DNA of 25,901 nucleotides. Origin: Eubacteriales Family XIII. Incertae Sedis bacterium. Lineage in GTDB: Bacteria; Bacillota; Clostridia; Peptostreptococcales; Anaerovoracaceae. The DNA lies in the NCBI GenBank assembly GCA_031287295.1, contig JAITTH010000048.1, positions 1 through 25,901 on the forward strand, written 5' to 3'. Every line of letters starts with the position of its first letter. Position 1 is the stretch's first letter. Under the pieces are notes generated by a model. It saw only the letters and a program-made list of their open reading frames with translations, searched no databases and was not told the DNA's origin. This document shows, piece by piece, positions 7,617-15,130 of this stretch. Both the position numbers and the translations under genes were made by a program.

Positions 7617-9659
7617 CTATGATTCGTTCAATTCTTCCAACCACTGACGCACTTCGGCATCGCTCGGCATACGCCAGTCTCCGCGCGGAGAAAGCGCTAC
7701 GCTTCCAATCTTTGGTCCGTCCGGTAAAGCACTTCGTTTAAACTGTTGTGTGAAAAAACGTCGATAGAAGACGCATAACCATTTTCGGATTGTCTCTTCA
7801 TCATAAGTGTTTGCGTCGATATCGCCACGTCTCGTCGCCCCTCGTCCAAAGGCATAGCTTGCCAATTGCAGAATGGTCTGAGGTTTGCGCCCCCAACGCA
7901 CCATATGATACAGAAAGAAATCGTGTAACTCATAGGGTCCGATGAGATCTTCTGTTTTTTGACTAATTTCGCCGTTTTCAGTCGGCAACAACTCCGGACT
8001 TACAGGCGTATCTAAAATATCGATGAGCACTTCCGATAGCGATAGATTTTCCGCTTTGCCGTCTTTGGCAGGAGCGCCGGAAATATCTGAGACATAACGA
8101 ACCATGTGACGCACCAACGTTTTGGGTACACCGGCGTTGACGCCATACATGCTCATATGATCTCCATTATACGTAGACCACCCAAGTGCCAGTTCAGAAA
8201 GATCGCCTGTTCCAACAACGATGCCACCGCATTTGTTTGCCGTATCCATGAGAATCAACGTACGTATGCGTGCCTGTGCATTTTCGAAAACCACACTGTG
8301 GTCGTCTATGTCGTGCCCTAAAACCTTCAAATGTTCTTTTACGCTTTCGGTGATATCGACTTCTCGTAAAGATACACCCAAGGCAGCGCAGAGTCTGTGT
8401 GCGTTGTCATTTGTTCGGCTGCTCGTTCCAAATCCCGGCATGGTTAAGGCCGTAATCGTATCCGGCGTTTTTCCTATTTTTTGCATGGCGCGTACAGCAA
8501 CGAGAAGCGCGAGCGTACTGTCTAACCCTCCGGAAATTCCAAGAACCGCATTCTGTGCCCCTGTAAAGGCAAGCCGTTTTGCAAGCCCCGCAGCCTGCAT
8601 CGTAAGAATCTCTTCGCAACGCTCCGCACGTTCAACGATGTTGTCGGGCACGAATGGATGCGAATCGATATATCGATGAAACACCGGTGTATCCACTCCG
8701 TATTTTGAAAACGGAATCACATTTCCGGTGACTTCTTTCGTACGAACCTCACACGGGAAATACACCGTTAAATATTCCGGATCGTCCGGCAGGATGGTTT
8801 TGAAAGAATTGAGATAGCGCCGATCGCGTGCAAGACCCCGTACGTCGATTTCCGTCAATACCGTGGTATCTTCAAACAACTTGGATTCCGCAAGAATGTT
8901 GCCGTTTTCAGCGATGATGCTGTGCCCGGAAAAAACCATATCCGTGCTACTCTCTCCGCCACCGGCGTTGCTGTAAATATATCCGCAAACAAGCCGCCCG
9001 GACTGGCTCTTCGCAAGCAAGCGTCGATAGGAAGCCTTCCCGATAATCTCATTTCCGGCAGAAAGATTCACGATGATTGTCGCGCCTGCCTTTGCGTGCT
9101 TTCCCGAGGGCGGTTCTGCCACCCACAGATCTTCACAAATTTCGACGGAAAAAGTGAAATCAGATTCTTCTTCGCAGCGAAACAATAGCCCCGAGCCGAA
9201 AGGGATATCATCCTCCAGGCTCCATTCTTCCATCTGGGTGTAGGAAAGCAAGGTATCCTCCGCAGCGGTAAAGTGGCGAATTTCGTAAAATTCTCCGTAA
9301 TTGGGGATGTTACTCTTTGGGACGAGACCAAACAAGTCGCCGTTTCCGTAAACAGCAGCCACGTTGTAGAGCTTTCCGCCAAAAACAAAAGGTAAGCCCA
9401 CCACCACAATTTCTTTGCGACCTTTGCTATTTTTTACGAGCGTTGCAAGGGCTTTCCGCGCGTTTTCAATGAGCGCATCCTGTAAAAATAGGTCCCCGCA
9501 TGTATATCCGGTGAGAGAAAGTTCCGGTGCACATATCAGCACCGCACCGCGATCGCTCGCCTCCCGCGCGGATTCTTCGATTCGAGCAGCATTAAACGCG
9601 CAATCTGCAACACGCACTTCAGGCGATATCGCTGCCACCCTTATAAATCCGTCAAACAT
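7617..9659 (-). CDS. nadE: Glutamine-dependent NAD(+) synthetase
   Basis: This enzyme amidates nicotinic acid adenine dinucleotide to NAD+ using ammonia from glutamine, the last step of NAD synthesis. The 680-residue protein is the long two-domain form. The N-terminal nitrilase-fold glutaminase has a complete triad: Glu46 (APELSLTGY), Lys115 (VPKSNIPNYGEFYE) and Cys175 (VEICEDLWV). The C-terminal synthetase has the PP-loop SGGLDS (376-381) and the downstream GTGDLSELALGWSTYNGDHMS block that binds substrate. Length and motif spacing fit the Mycobacterium-type enzymes. It is the first gene of an apparent nadE-hydrolase-uvrA operon and has a good promoter about 45 bp upstream. The ribosome binding site before its ATG is weak (GAAAGAG). 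Confidence 0.96.
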   Translation of the reverse strand: MFDGFIRVAAISPEVRVADCAFNAARIEESAREASDRGAVLICAPELSLTGYTCGDLFLQDALIENARKALATLVKNSKGRKEIVVVGLPFVFGGKLYNVAAVYGNGDLFGLVPKSNIPNYGEFYEIRHFTAAEDTLLSYTQMEEWSLEDDIPFGSGLLFRCEEESDFTFSVEICEDLWVAEPPSGKHAKAGATIIVNLSAGNEIIGKASYRRLLAKSQSGRLVCGYIYSNAGGGESSTDMVFSGHSIIAENGNILAESKLFEDTTVLTEIDVRGLARDRRYLNSFKTILPDDPEYLTVYFPCEVRTKEVTGNVIPFSKYGVDTPVFHRYIDSHPFVPDNIVERAERCEEILTMQAAGLAKRLAFTGAQNAVLGISGGLDSTLALLVAVRAMQKIGKTPDTITALTMPGFGTSSRTNDNAHRLCAALGVSLREVDITESVKEHLKVLGHDIDDHSVVFENAQARIRTLILMDTANKCGGIVVGTGDLSELALGWSTYNGDHMSMYGVNAGVPKTLVRHMVRYVSDISGAPAKDGKAENLSLSEVLIDILDTPVSPELLPTENGEISQKTEDLIGPYELHDFFLYHMVRWGRKPQTILQLASYAFGRGATRRGDIDANTYDEETIRKWLCVFYRRFFTQQFKRSALPDGPKIGSVALSPRGDWRMPSDAEVRQWLEELNES

Positions 9660-9701
9660 ATTTCTCTTTCACTCATAAACAGCTATAATGTAACAGTTGT
9701 A

Positions 9702-9730
9702 ATTATATTCGATTACAGCGGTTTCTACAA
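9702..9730 (-). promoter_or_regulatory. Probable promoter of the nadE operon
   Basis: Minus-strand TTGTAG (9730-9725), a 17-nt spacer, then a perfect TATAAT (9707-9702). Expected transcription start is near 9695, giving a leader of about 36 nt before the nadE ATG at 9659. On the other strand a TATACT at 9760-9765 could serve the divergent transporter gene, but no convincing -35 box accompanies it. Confidence 0.7.
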
Positions 9731-9779
9731 CCCACAATCGGAAACATTTGTTTCTTATTTATACTAAAAAAGGCTAAGA

Positions 9780-10742
9780 ATGCAAGCACAGACCGACCAA
9801 AAAAATCCAATTAAAGCCACGCTGATTCTCACACTCACAGCGATTATCTGGGGGCTGGGTTTCGTTGCCCAGCGTGTGGGTATGCAGTACATCGGTCCAT
9901 TTTTTTTCAACGGGTTTCGCAGCATCTTGGGATCCCTCACGCTGACGATTATTGTCCTGCTGCTCCGTTTTGCCACGAAAAAAAAGCAAACAGAGCAAAC
10001 AGACGCACCCTTTTCATCCATTCTGATACGCGGTATCCTCTGTGGACTTCCGCTGTTTTTTGCGGGGAATTTACAACAGGTTGGACTTGTCTACACGACA
10101 GCCGGAAAGGCGGGGTTCATTACGAGTTTCTACATCATTCTCGTGCCCGTCGTTGGCATTTTCCTGAAGAGAAAAACGCATTGGAATACTTGGGCAGGCG
10201 TTGTGCTCGCGACAGTCGGCATTTTTTTTCTTTCCGTTACGACCGATTTCACGATTCAGATCGGAGACATCATTGTCTTCGCCAGCGCCTGTTTCTGGAC
10301 TGCGCACATTTTGGTCATAGACCACGCCGTCTCGGCGCTTCGGCAAATGGATGTACTGCGCCTGTGTTGTGTTCAATTTGCCGTTGCCGGGGTTCTCAGT
10401 TTTCTCGCGTTTCCTGCCCTGGATGGTTTTTTCACAGAAGGAATCGTGAACATGGACGCCATTCTCGACATTCTGCCCTCCGCACTCTATACAGGTTGCC
10501 TCTCTACAGGCGTAGGATTCACGCTGCAAGCCGTCGGACAGAAATACGCAAATCCGGCTCCCGCAGCCATCATCATGAGTACCGAGGCAATTTTCAGCCT
10601 CATCGGTGGCATGATTATTTTGAATGAAGTCATGCACGCGCGCGAATGGCTTGGCTGCCTATTGATGTTCGTCGCGGTCATTCTTTCGCAGGTTCCGATT
10701 TCTCAAAAACGGAAAAAACATTCTATCCTTGAAAAGTTATAG
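9780..10742 (+). CDS. EamA-family (DMT superfamily) membrane transporter
   Basis: A 320-residue integral membrane protein with about ten hydrophobic helices and two EamA repeats. The first begins near residue 13 (TLILTLTAIIWGLGFVAQR) and the second near residue 160 (IGDIIVFASACFWTAHILVID). The repeat-end signature PAPAAIIMSTEAIFSLIGG followed by E-W-LGCLLMF near the C-terminus is typical. Members export or import amino acids, sugars or other metabolites; the substrate cannot be predicted here. The start is supported by AAGG 6 nt upstream. It diverges from nadE and ends in a strong hairpin that overlaps its stop codon. The last residues (KRKKHSILEKL) are basic and probably cytoplasmic. Confidence 0.9.
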   Translation: MQAQTDQKNPIKATLILTLTAIIWGLGFVAQRVGMQYIGPFFFNGFRSILGSLTLTIIVLLLRFATKKKQTEQTDAPFSSILIRGILCGLPLFFAGNLQQVGLVYTTAGKAGFITSFYIILVPVVGIFLKRKTHWNTWAGVVLATVGIFFLSVTTDFTIQIGDIIVFASACFWTAHILVIDHAVSALRQMDVLRLCCVQFAVAGVLSFLAFPALDGFFTEGIVNMDAILDILPSALYTGCLSTGVGFTLQAVGQKYANPAPAAIIMSTEAIFSLIGGMIILNEVMHAREWLGCLLMFVAVILSQVPISQKRKKHSILEKL

Positions 10743-10770
10743 GAGATTGCTCGAACCCGGGCAATCTCCT
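10741..10770. terminator. Bidirectional hairpin terminator
   Basis: AGGAGATTGC (10741-10750) pairs perfectly with GCAATCTCCT (10761-10770). The stem continues inward with U-G, C-G and G-C pairs to give 13 bp and an AACC loop. It lies between two convergent genes and its left arm shares bases with the stop codon of the EamA gene. The T-runs are short on both sides (TTTAGCTT on plus, ATAACTTTT on minus), so efficiency may be moderate. Confidence 0.8.
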
Positions 10771-10794
10771 TTAGCTTATGGTAAAATCTTTTCG

Positions 10795-12093
10795 TTAAAT
10801 CTGTTGAAACGCTTGCTCCAAATCGGCAATCAAATCATTTATGTTTTCTGTGCCGACAGACAGACGAATCGTGTTCGGATAGATGTTTTGATCTTCCAAA
10901 TCTTCTTTGCTCAGTTGAGAGTGCGTCGTCGTTGCCGGATGAATGACAAGAGATTTCACATCTGCCACATTGGCGAGTAGGGAGAAGATTTCCAAGGCAT
11001 CGATAAACTTATGCGCTTCTTCCTGCCCTCCGTCAATTTCGAAGGTGAAAATCGAACCCGCGCCATTCGGAAAATACTTCTTATAAAGCGCATGGCTGGG
11101 TTGGTCGGGCAGCGATGGATGGTTGATTTTCTTGACTTTTGCATGTCCCTTGAGGTAATCAATTATTTTTAATGTGTTTTCAACATGCCGTTCCACACGC
11201 AAAGACAGTGTTTCTAATCCAAGAATGAACAAGAAGGCGTTGAGCGGAGCAATCGTGGCACCCGTATCTCGAAGGAGAAGTGCCCGAATGGAGGTTACGA
11301 AGGCTGCCGCACCTGCCGCTTCGGTAAACTTAACGCCATGATAGCTTGGATTCGGTTCCGATAGATTCGGGAATTTCCCGCTTGCGGTCCAATCGAATTT
11401 TCCACTGTCAATGATGAGACCGCCAAGACCTGCGCCGTGTCCCCCGATAAATTTTGTGGCAGAGTGTACAACAATGTCCGCACCGTAATCGATGGTCCGA
11501 AGGAGATTCGGTGGTGTAAAGGTTGCATCGACAACCAGCGGAATCTGATGGGCGTGTGCAAGGTTCGCAAGGGCTTCAAAGTCAACAACATTGGAGTTCG
11601 GATTGCCAAGCGTCTCAACAAAAATTGCTTTTGTGTTCGGCTGAATCGCCTTCTCAAAGGAACCTTCTTCATCGGCATCGACAAAGGTAGTCGTAATACC
11701 AAACTGAGGCAACGTATTGGTCAGCAAATTGAACGTGCCCCCATAAATTGTCTTTTCGGAAACAATATGATCACCGTTTTGCGCCAATGTCTGGAAAACA
11801 TAGGTGAGTGCAGCTGCACCGGAAGCCACTGCCAAAGCCGCAACACCGCCCTCCAACGCCGCAATGCGTTTTTCCAAAACGTCCTGTGTCGAATTCGTCA
11901 GACGACTATAAATATTTCCCGGGTCAGCAAGTCCAAAGCGCGCAGCGGCATGCGCTGCATTATGAAAGACGTAGGCGGTAGTCTGATAAATCGGAACAGC
12001 TCTCGAATCCGTGGCAGAATCCGCCTCTTCCTGCCCAATATGGATTTGTTTTGTTTCAAAAGCCCATTTGCTTGTGTCTTTTACAATCGCCAT
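10795..12093 (-). CDS. O-acetylhomoserine aminocarboxypropyltransferase-like PLP enzyme
   Basis: A 432-residue member of the Cys/Met metabolism PLP enzymes (MetY/Cys25 type). These condense O-acetylhomoserine or O-acetylserine with sulfide to homocysteine or cysteine. The PLP lysine is Lys214 in SATKFIGGHG. Also visible are SGAAALTY near 91 for the cofactor phosphate, the Y-x-R substrate motif YSRLTNST (62-69), and the C-terminal SLVIHPATTTHSQL block. The ~430-residue length favours sulfhydrylase over the ~390-residue gamma-lyases. The segment before the PLP lysine reads VVDATFTPP where VVDNTFATP is usual, so a subgroup with altered substrate handling is possible. The start is supported by AAGGAG 6 nt upstream. 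It appears monocistronic, with its own promoter and a hairpin terminator. Confidence 0.9.
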   Translation of the reverse strand: MAIVKDTSKWAFETKQIHIGQEEADSATDSRAVPIYQTTAYVFHNAAHAAARFGLADPGNIYSRLTNSTQDVLEKRIAALEGGVAALAVASGAAALTYVFQTLAQNGDHIVSEKTIYGGTFNLLTNTLPQFGITTTFVDADEEGSFEKAIQPNTKAIFVETLGNPNSNVVDFEALANLAHAHQIPLVVDATFTPPNLLRTIDYGADIVVHSATKFIGGHGAGLGGLIIDSGKFDWTASGKFPNLSEPNPSYHGVKFTEAAGAAAFVTSIRALLLRDTGATIAPLNAFLFILGLETLSLRVERHVENTLKIIDYLKGHAKVKKINHPSLPDQPSHALYKKYFPNGAGSIFTFEIDGGQEEAHKFIDALEIFSLLANVADVKSLVIHPATTTHSQLSKEDLEDQNIYPNTIRLSVGTENINDLIADLEQAFQQI

Positions 12094-12158
12094 CTTCTTC
12101 TCCTTTTGTTCGATTCTTTAACACATATTATTTATATATGTTTACTATGCTTATATTG

Positions 12159-12186
12159 ATTAGAGCACCCTCCTTCTCTTTGTCAA
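12159..12186 (-). promoter_or_regulatory. Probable promoter of the sulfhydrylase gene
   Basis: Minus-strand perfect TTGACA (12186-12181), 16 nt, then TCTAAT (12164-12159; five of six consensus bases). The predicted start near 12152 leaves a leader of about 58 nt. That leader contains a small AT-rich dyad (ACATAT/ATATGT at 12123-12141) of unknown role. Confidence 0.65.
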
Positions 12187-12208
12187 GAAAAATTTCCTGC
12201 TTTTGTCG

Positions 12209-12220
12209 TATAATACTATC
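12209..12220 (+). promoter_or_regulatory. Putative -10 box for a leaderless sortase message
   Basis: A perfect TATAAT at 12209-12214 ends six bases before the sortase ATG at 12221, and there is no ribosome binding site upstream. Spacing is identical to that at uvrB. No recognisable -35 hexamer lies 16-18 nt upstream (A-rich there), so support is weaker than for uvrB. Confidence 0.45.
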
Positions 12221-13021
12221 ATGAAAGAAAAATCTCGACAAAAAATCCTCATCGTCATCACGGTAATCTGCGCAATCACCTTTCTGATTTCTTCCTTCTT
12301 CTTGCTTCGTCACTATCTGGAAGGAAGACGCTCGGAAAAGGGCTTTGAGGTGCTCCGATTGCCTGAGAAAGAACAAAGCGACTACGAAAAGCGCCTGCCT
12401 CATTATCAAGAATTGAAAGCACAAAACGCAGACTTTGTCGGATGGTTGTATTTTTATGATACCACCATTGATTACCCGGTTATGCATACCCCGGATGATT
12501 TTGAGTATTATTTGCGTCGGAATTTTGAAAAGGAATACGACTATGCCGGTTGCCTTTTTGCTTCGGATATTTCCGACATAGAGAAACCAAGCGACATGGT
12601 CATCGTATATGGACACGACATGTTAAACAGAACCATGTTCGGCACCCTTCAAAAGCTGAAAGACGAAACCTATTACGAGACGCACAAATATCTGTACTTC
12701 GACACTTTACAGGAAAGACGCAGCTATGAAATCTGTGCCATTGTTCAAACCGAGGTAAACACAGGAAGAGCGGATGAGTTTTTTTACTATGATGTTTCGG
12801 ATTTCCACAACCAAGCGCAGTTTGACGAATTCATAAATCAAATCCGTGCAAAGCAATACTTCGATACCGGCGTGCAGATGACGTTTGGCGAGAACTATAT
12901 GTTGTTCTCAACCTGTGAGGATACGGCAGATAACAAGCGCTTGGTTGTCCTTGCAAAACAAATATCCAACGACGACCCCAACCTTGTAACGCAGATCACC
13001 AGCCTCATGTCACAACAATAA
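12221..13021 (+). CDS. Class B sortase
   Basis: A 266-residue membrane-anchored cysteine transpeptidase that cleaves a sorting motif in secreted proteins and joins them to peptidoglycan or to pilin. One N-terminal transmembrane segment spans residues 9-29. The class B core follows: VGWLYFYDTTIDYPVMH (73-89), catalytic His132 (VYGHDM), Cys232 (FSTCED) and Arg240 (KRLVV). The sortase B helix-rich insert around SYEICAIVQT-FYY is present. The Cys motif reads FSTCED where LSTCEY is commoner. The ATG at 12221 is chosen over an in-frame TTG at 12203 because the basic residues before the membrane helix follow it; neither has a ribosome binding site. No LPxTG/NPxTN-type substrate is encoded in the window. 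It overlaps the convergent methyltransferase gene by 17 bp. Confidence 0.92.
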   Translation: MKEKSRQKILIVITVICAITFLISSFFLLRHYLEGRRSEKGFEVLRLPEKEQSDYEKRLPHYQELKAQNADFVGWLYFYDTTIDYPVMHTPDDFEYYLRRNFEKEYDYAGCLFASDISDIEKPSDMVIVYGHDMLNRTMFGTLQKLKDETYYETHKYLYFDTLQERRSYEICAIVQTEVNTGRADEFFYYDVSDFHNQAQFDEFINQIRAKQYFDTGVQMTFGENYMLFSTCEDTADNKRLVVLAKQISNDDPNLVTQITSLMSQQ

Positions 13022-13754
13022 AAATGCCTGCTGAAAGCGATCGTGGCAGATAGTATGGATAATCATATCGATTTGTTTTTATAATACGATCTTCTGTACT
13101 GCGCAGAATTTTCTCCGCATCTTCCTTCAAGATTCCAGCCGAATTATAATCGGAAATTCTTTTCGAATAGTAGCCCAGATAGTCATGAATTTCTTCTACG
13201 GAACGAAACGGCTGACCAAAAGGTAATTCCACTGTTTCCTTTTGGTATCGGCAGCCTAACATCTTCAGCTGAGCATCGAGAAGATCCGATGTGCATTTCT
13301 CGGCTTCCACACGAAGGGGAACAAATACTTCAGATGGTACCTTTTCATGAACGATAAAAATAGCGCGCTTGCGCGCAAGAGACATCAGCGCAGCCAATTC
13401 GTTTGCAGGACGGGCATGGAAACACAAAAGAATCATATCCCAGCTACGCTCCACAAGCGTACGTTCATCTGCCACTTCCGGGAAGATGCGCGCCGCCGCA
13501 GACTTGTGTAGAGAAAGGGCATCATCAACATCCGCCTTGAGTGCATCAATTTTTTCGGAATCGATATCGATTGCCGTTATGGAACGCACATGCTCTGCGA
13601 GAAAAAAATCAATTGCCCCGCTTCCGCAGCCGATATCCGCGATATCCCATTGCGCCTCTAAATAGGGCGCGATAAGAACCGCCAGTTTTTTATGAATGTC
13701 TCCATATTGACTGGCTCTTTTGTACAGTTCAAATTCGGACACACGCTCGTTCAT
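13005..13754 (-). CDS. Class I SAM-dependent methyltransferase
   Basis: A 249-residue cytoplasmic methyltransferase. The glycine-rich SAM motif I is DIGCGSGAIDFFLA (about 40-53), followed by the acidic motif II ITAIDIDSEKIDALK and a motif IV-like stretch WDMILLCFHARPANEL. The C-terminal half is not recognised, so the substrate is unknown. The gene starts at 13754, where its ATG overlaps the stop of the upstream chemoreceptor gene (ATGA), showing tight co-translation. Its 3' end overlaps the sortase gene on the other strand by 17 bp. Being co-transcribed with a chemoreceptor invites comparison with CheR, but the conserved CheR features are not seen, so it is left as a generic methyltransferase. 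Confidence 0.82.
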   Translation of the reverse strand: MNERVSEFELYKRASQYGDIHKKLAVLIAPYLEAQWDIADIGCGSGAIDFFLAEHVRSITAIDIDSEKIDALKADVDDALSLHKSAAARIFPEVADERTLVERSWDMILLCFHARPANELAALMSLARKRAIFIVHEKVPSEVFVPLRVEAEKCTSDLLDAQLKMLGCRYQKETVELPFGQPFRSVEEIHDYLGYYSKRISDYNSAGILKEDAEKILRSTEDRIIKTNRYDYPYYLPRSLSAGIFIVVT

Positions 13755-14863
13755 CGCTTGCTTTGGTACAGCTTGAAATGCTCCACCTGACTTTGTAAGT
13801 ATTCCATTTGTGCAGCCATGGTTTCCGCAGCGGCAGCACTCTCTTCTGCCATTGCAGAATTGGCCTGAATCACCGACGATATCTGGACAATACCGGTATT
13901 AATCTCTTGAATCGACTGACTTTGCTGTACAGAGGATTCAGACATTTTGCGCATCATTTGAGAGGTCTCACTGCCAATCCGTTCTATCTCAATATTGCTT
14001 TCGGTTGTCTTCGCGAGAATTTCATTTCCGTTTTGCACATTGGCAAGACTATGCTCGATGAGTGCCGCCGTTTCTTTTGCCGCTTCGGCAGACTTTGAAG
14101 CGAGTTCACGAACCGCATCGGCGACAACGGCAAATCCCTTTCCGTGCTGTCCGGCGCGCGCCGCTTCAACTGCGGCGTTCAACGCAAGGATATTGGTCTG
14201 AAAGGCAATGTCGTCAATCACTTTAATGACCGTGGCAATGCGTGTGGAACTCTCGGTAATCGCTTGCATCGCTTCCGACATCCGTCGCATCCCTTCAATA
14301 TTGTGTTCGATGATGTTTGCATGTTCATACACGGATTTCAGTGTTGTGTCTGAAATGCCCGCATTTTCTACAGCAGCATTGTTCACATCATTCAGAATCG
14401 CAGAGAACTCTTCAATTGCTGCGGCCTGTTCATTGCTCCCACTTGCGAGATTCTGGGCACCATTGGCAACCTCAGACGCAGCTGTGGAAACCTGTAGAAT
14501 GGAATTTTTAATCTCTCGAATGAGGTCATTGTGGTTCTGCAAAATACTGCGCACAGCATGTGTAACCATATCACTTTCACTGCGTACCGAAATCGTGTCG
14601 GTTAATTCTCCGCTCGCAATTCGAGAAAGCACTTCATATTCCCGCTGCATTCCCTCGCAAAGCGCACGCATGGCATCTGCCAACTCACCCACCTCGTCCT
14701 TTGAGTGATAGGTGATCTGTACATCCGGATCTCCAATTGCAAGTTTTTTGGCGCTTTCGCTCAGCGCCTTTAGTGGAAAAGCGATGGTATGCGCCAGTCT
14801 TCGACCAAGAATAAACGTAACCAACACACAAATCAGCACATAGATTGGGATGGCATCAAACAT
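13751..14863 (-). CDS. Methyl-accepting chemotaxis protein, main part (TM2 + HAMP + signalling domain)
   Basis: 370 residues. A transmembrane helix (about 4-21) leads into a HAMP domain (22-75) and a long coiled-coil cytoplasmic domain. The conserved receptor tip that contacts CheA/CheW is at residues 218-254 (AFQTNILALNAAVEAARAG...FAVVADAVRELA). There is no C-terminal CheR-tethering pentapeptide. As read, the protein starts just before what should be its second membrane helix. It has no first helix, no sensor domain and no ribosome binding site at its ATG (14863). The missing first helix is encoded immediately upstream in another frame (14833-15012), which overlaps this gene by 31 bp. Translational coupling, a -1 frameshift, a pseudogene or a sequence error could explain this. 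The methyltransferase follows with an ATGA overlap. Confidence 0.88.
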   Translation of the reverse strand: MFDAIPIYVLICVLVTFILGRRLAHTIAFPLKALSESAKKLAIGDPDVQITYHSKDEVGELADAMRALCEGMQREYEVLSRIASGELTDTISVRSESDMVTHAVRSILQNHNDLIREIKNSILQVSTAASEVANGAQNLASGSNEQAAAIEEFSAILNDVNNAAVENAGISDTTLKSVYEHANIIEHNIEGMRRMSEAMQAITESSTRIATVIKVIDDIAFQTNILALNAAVEAARAGQHGKGFAVVADAVRELASKSAEAAKETAALIEHSLANVQNGNEILAKTTESNIEIERIGSETSQMMRKMSESSVQQSQSIQEINTGIVQISSVIQANSAMAEESAAAAETMAAQMEYLQSQVEHFKLYQSKR

Positions 14864-15012
14864 ATGGTAAAGAACTCGTCATTTAAAACAATCGAGCCAT
14901 CTTCTATTTTATAGAGAACCCACATGAACGCAAAAACAAGCCCGAACCCGAAAAAAATCATATCTATGTAGAGGATCGCTATTTTTTTTCGCATCTTTGC
15001 GTTTTTAATCAT
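14833..15012 (-). CDS. Small membrane ORF encoding the missing N-terminus of the chemoreceptor
   Basis: 59 codons from an ATG at 15012, preceded by AAGGA at 5-nt spacing and by a good promoter (15059-15087). The product starts with a basic stretch (MIKNAKMRKK), then one membrane helix (IAILYIDMIFFGFGLVFAFM), then about 29 polar or mixed residues. It ends inside the chemoreceptor gene, which continues in the -1 frame. Joined by one -1 shift between about 14879 and 14863, the two frames give a conventional two-helix receptor with a very short external loop. I therefore think it is the true N-terminus and not an independent gene, though a separate coupled small membrane protein cannot be excluded. 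Two homopolymer runs (A7 at 14951-14957 and T8 at 14982-14989) lie inside it. Confidence 0.6.
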   Translation of the reverse strand: MIKNAKMRKKIAILYIDMIFFGFGLVFAFMWVLYKIEDGSIVLNDEFFTICLMPSQSMC

Positions 15013-15058
15013 CCTGTTCCTTCTTCCTCGAGGGTCGCCCCAATCAATTATTTACTTC

Positions 15059-15087
15059 ATTATAGTTTTTTTGATCTAACGTCGCAA
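15059..15087 (-). promoter_or_regulatory. Probable promoter of the chemoreceptor-methyltransferase transcript
   Basis: Minus-strand TTGCGA (15087-15082), 17 nt, then TATAAT (15064-15059). Transcription should begin near 15052, about 40 nt before the ATG at 15012. This promoter and the ribosome binding site serve the small upstream frame, supporting 15012 as the true translation start of the receptor. Confidence 0.7.
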
Positions 15088-15103
15088 TAGCTCGCTTGCT
15101 TTA

Positions 15104-15130
15104 TTGACAAGTAGTTATATATCATATAAT
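15104..15130 (+). promoter_or_regulatory. Probable promoter of the Rrf2-mnmA-larE operon
   Basis: A perfect TTGACA (15104-15109) is followed by TATAAT (15125-15130, 15-nt spacing). An overlapping TAATAT at 17-nt spacing is an alternative -10. A 12-bp palindrome covers the -10 region and should block polymerase when occupied. Confidence 0.65.

Noticed and set aside
11437..12159. A 240-codon plus-strand frame opposite the sulfhydrylase gene
   Set aside because: It mirrors the real gene, has arbitrary composition and no ribosome site, and its end covers the promoters of both flanking genes.
12165..12180. T-box or riboswitch-like sequence (GAGGGTGCTCT) before the sulfhydrylase gene
   Set aside because: It lies inside the promoter spacer and is too short; no specifier stem or conserved T-box core is present.
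13005..13754. CheR identity for the methyltransferase next to the chemoreceptor
   Set aside because: No CheR-specific N-terminal domain or conserved motifs are visible beyond the generic SAM fold.
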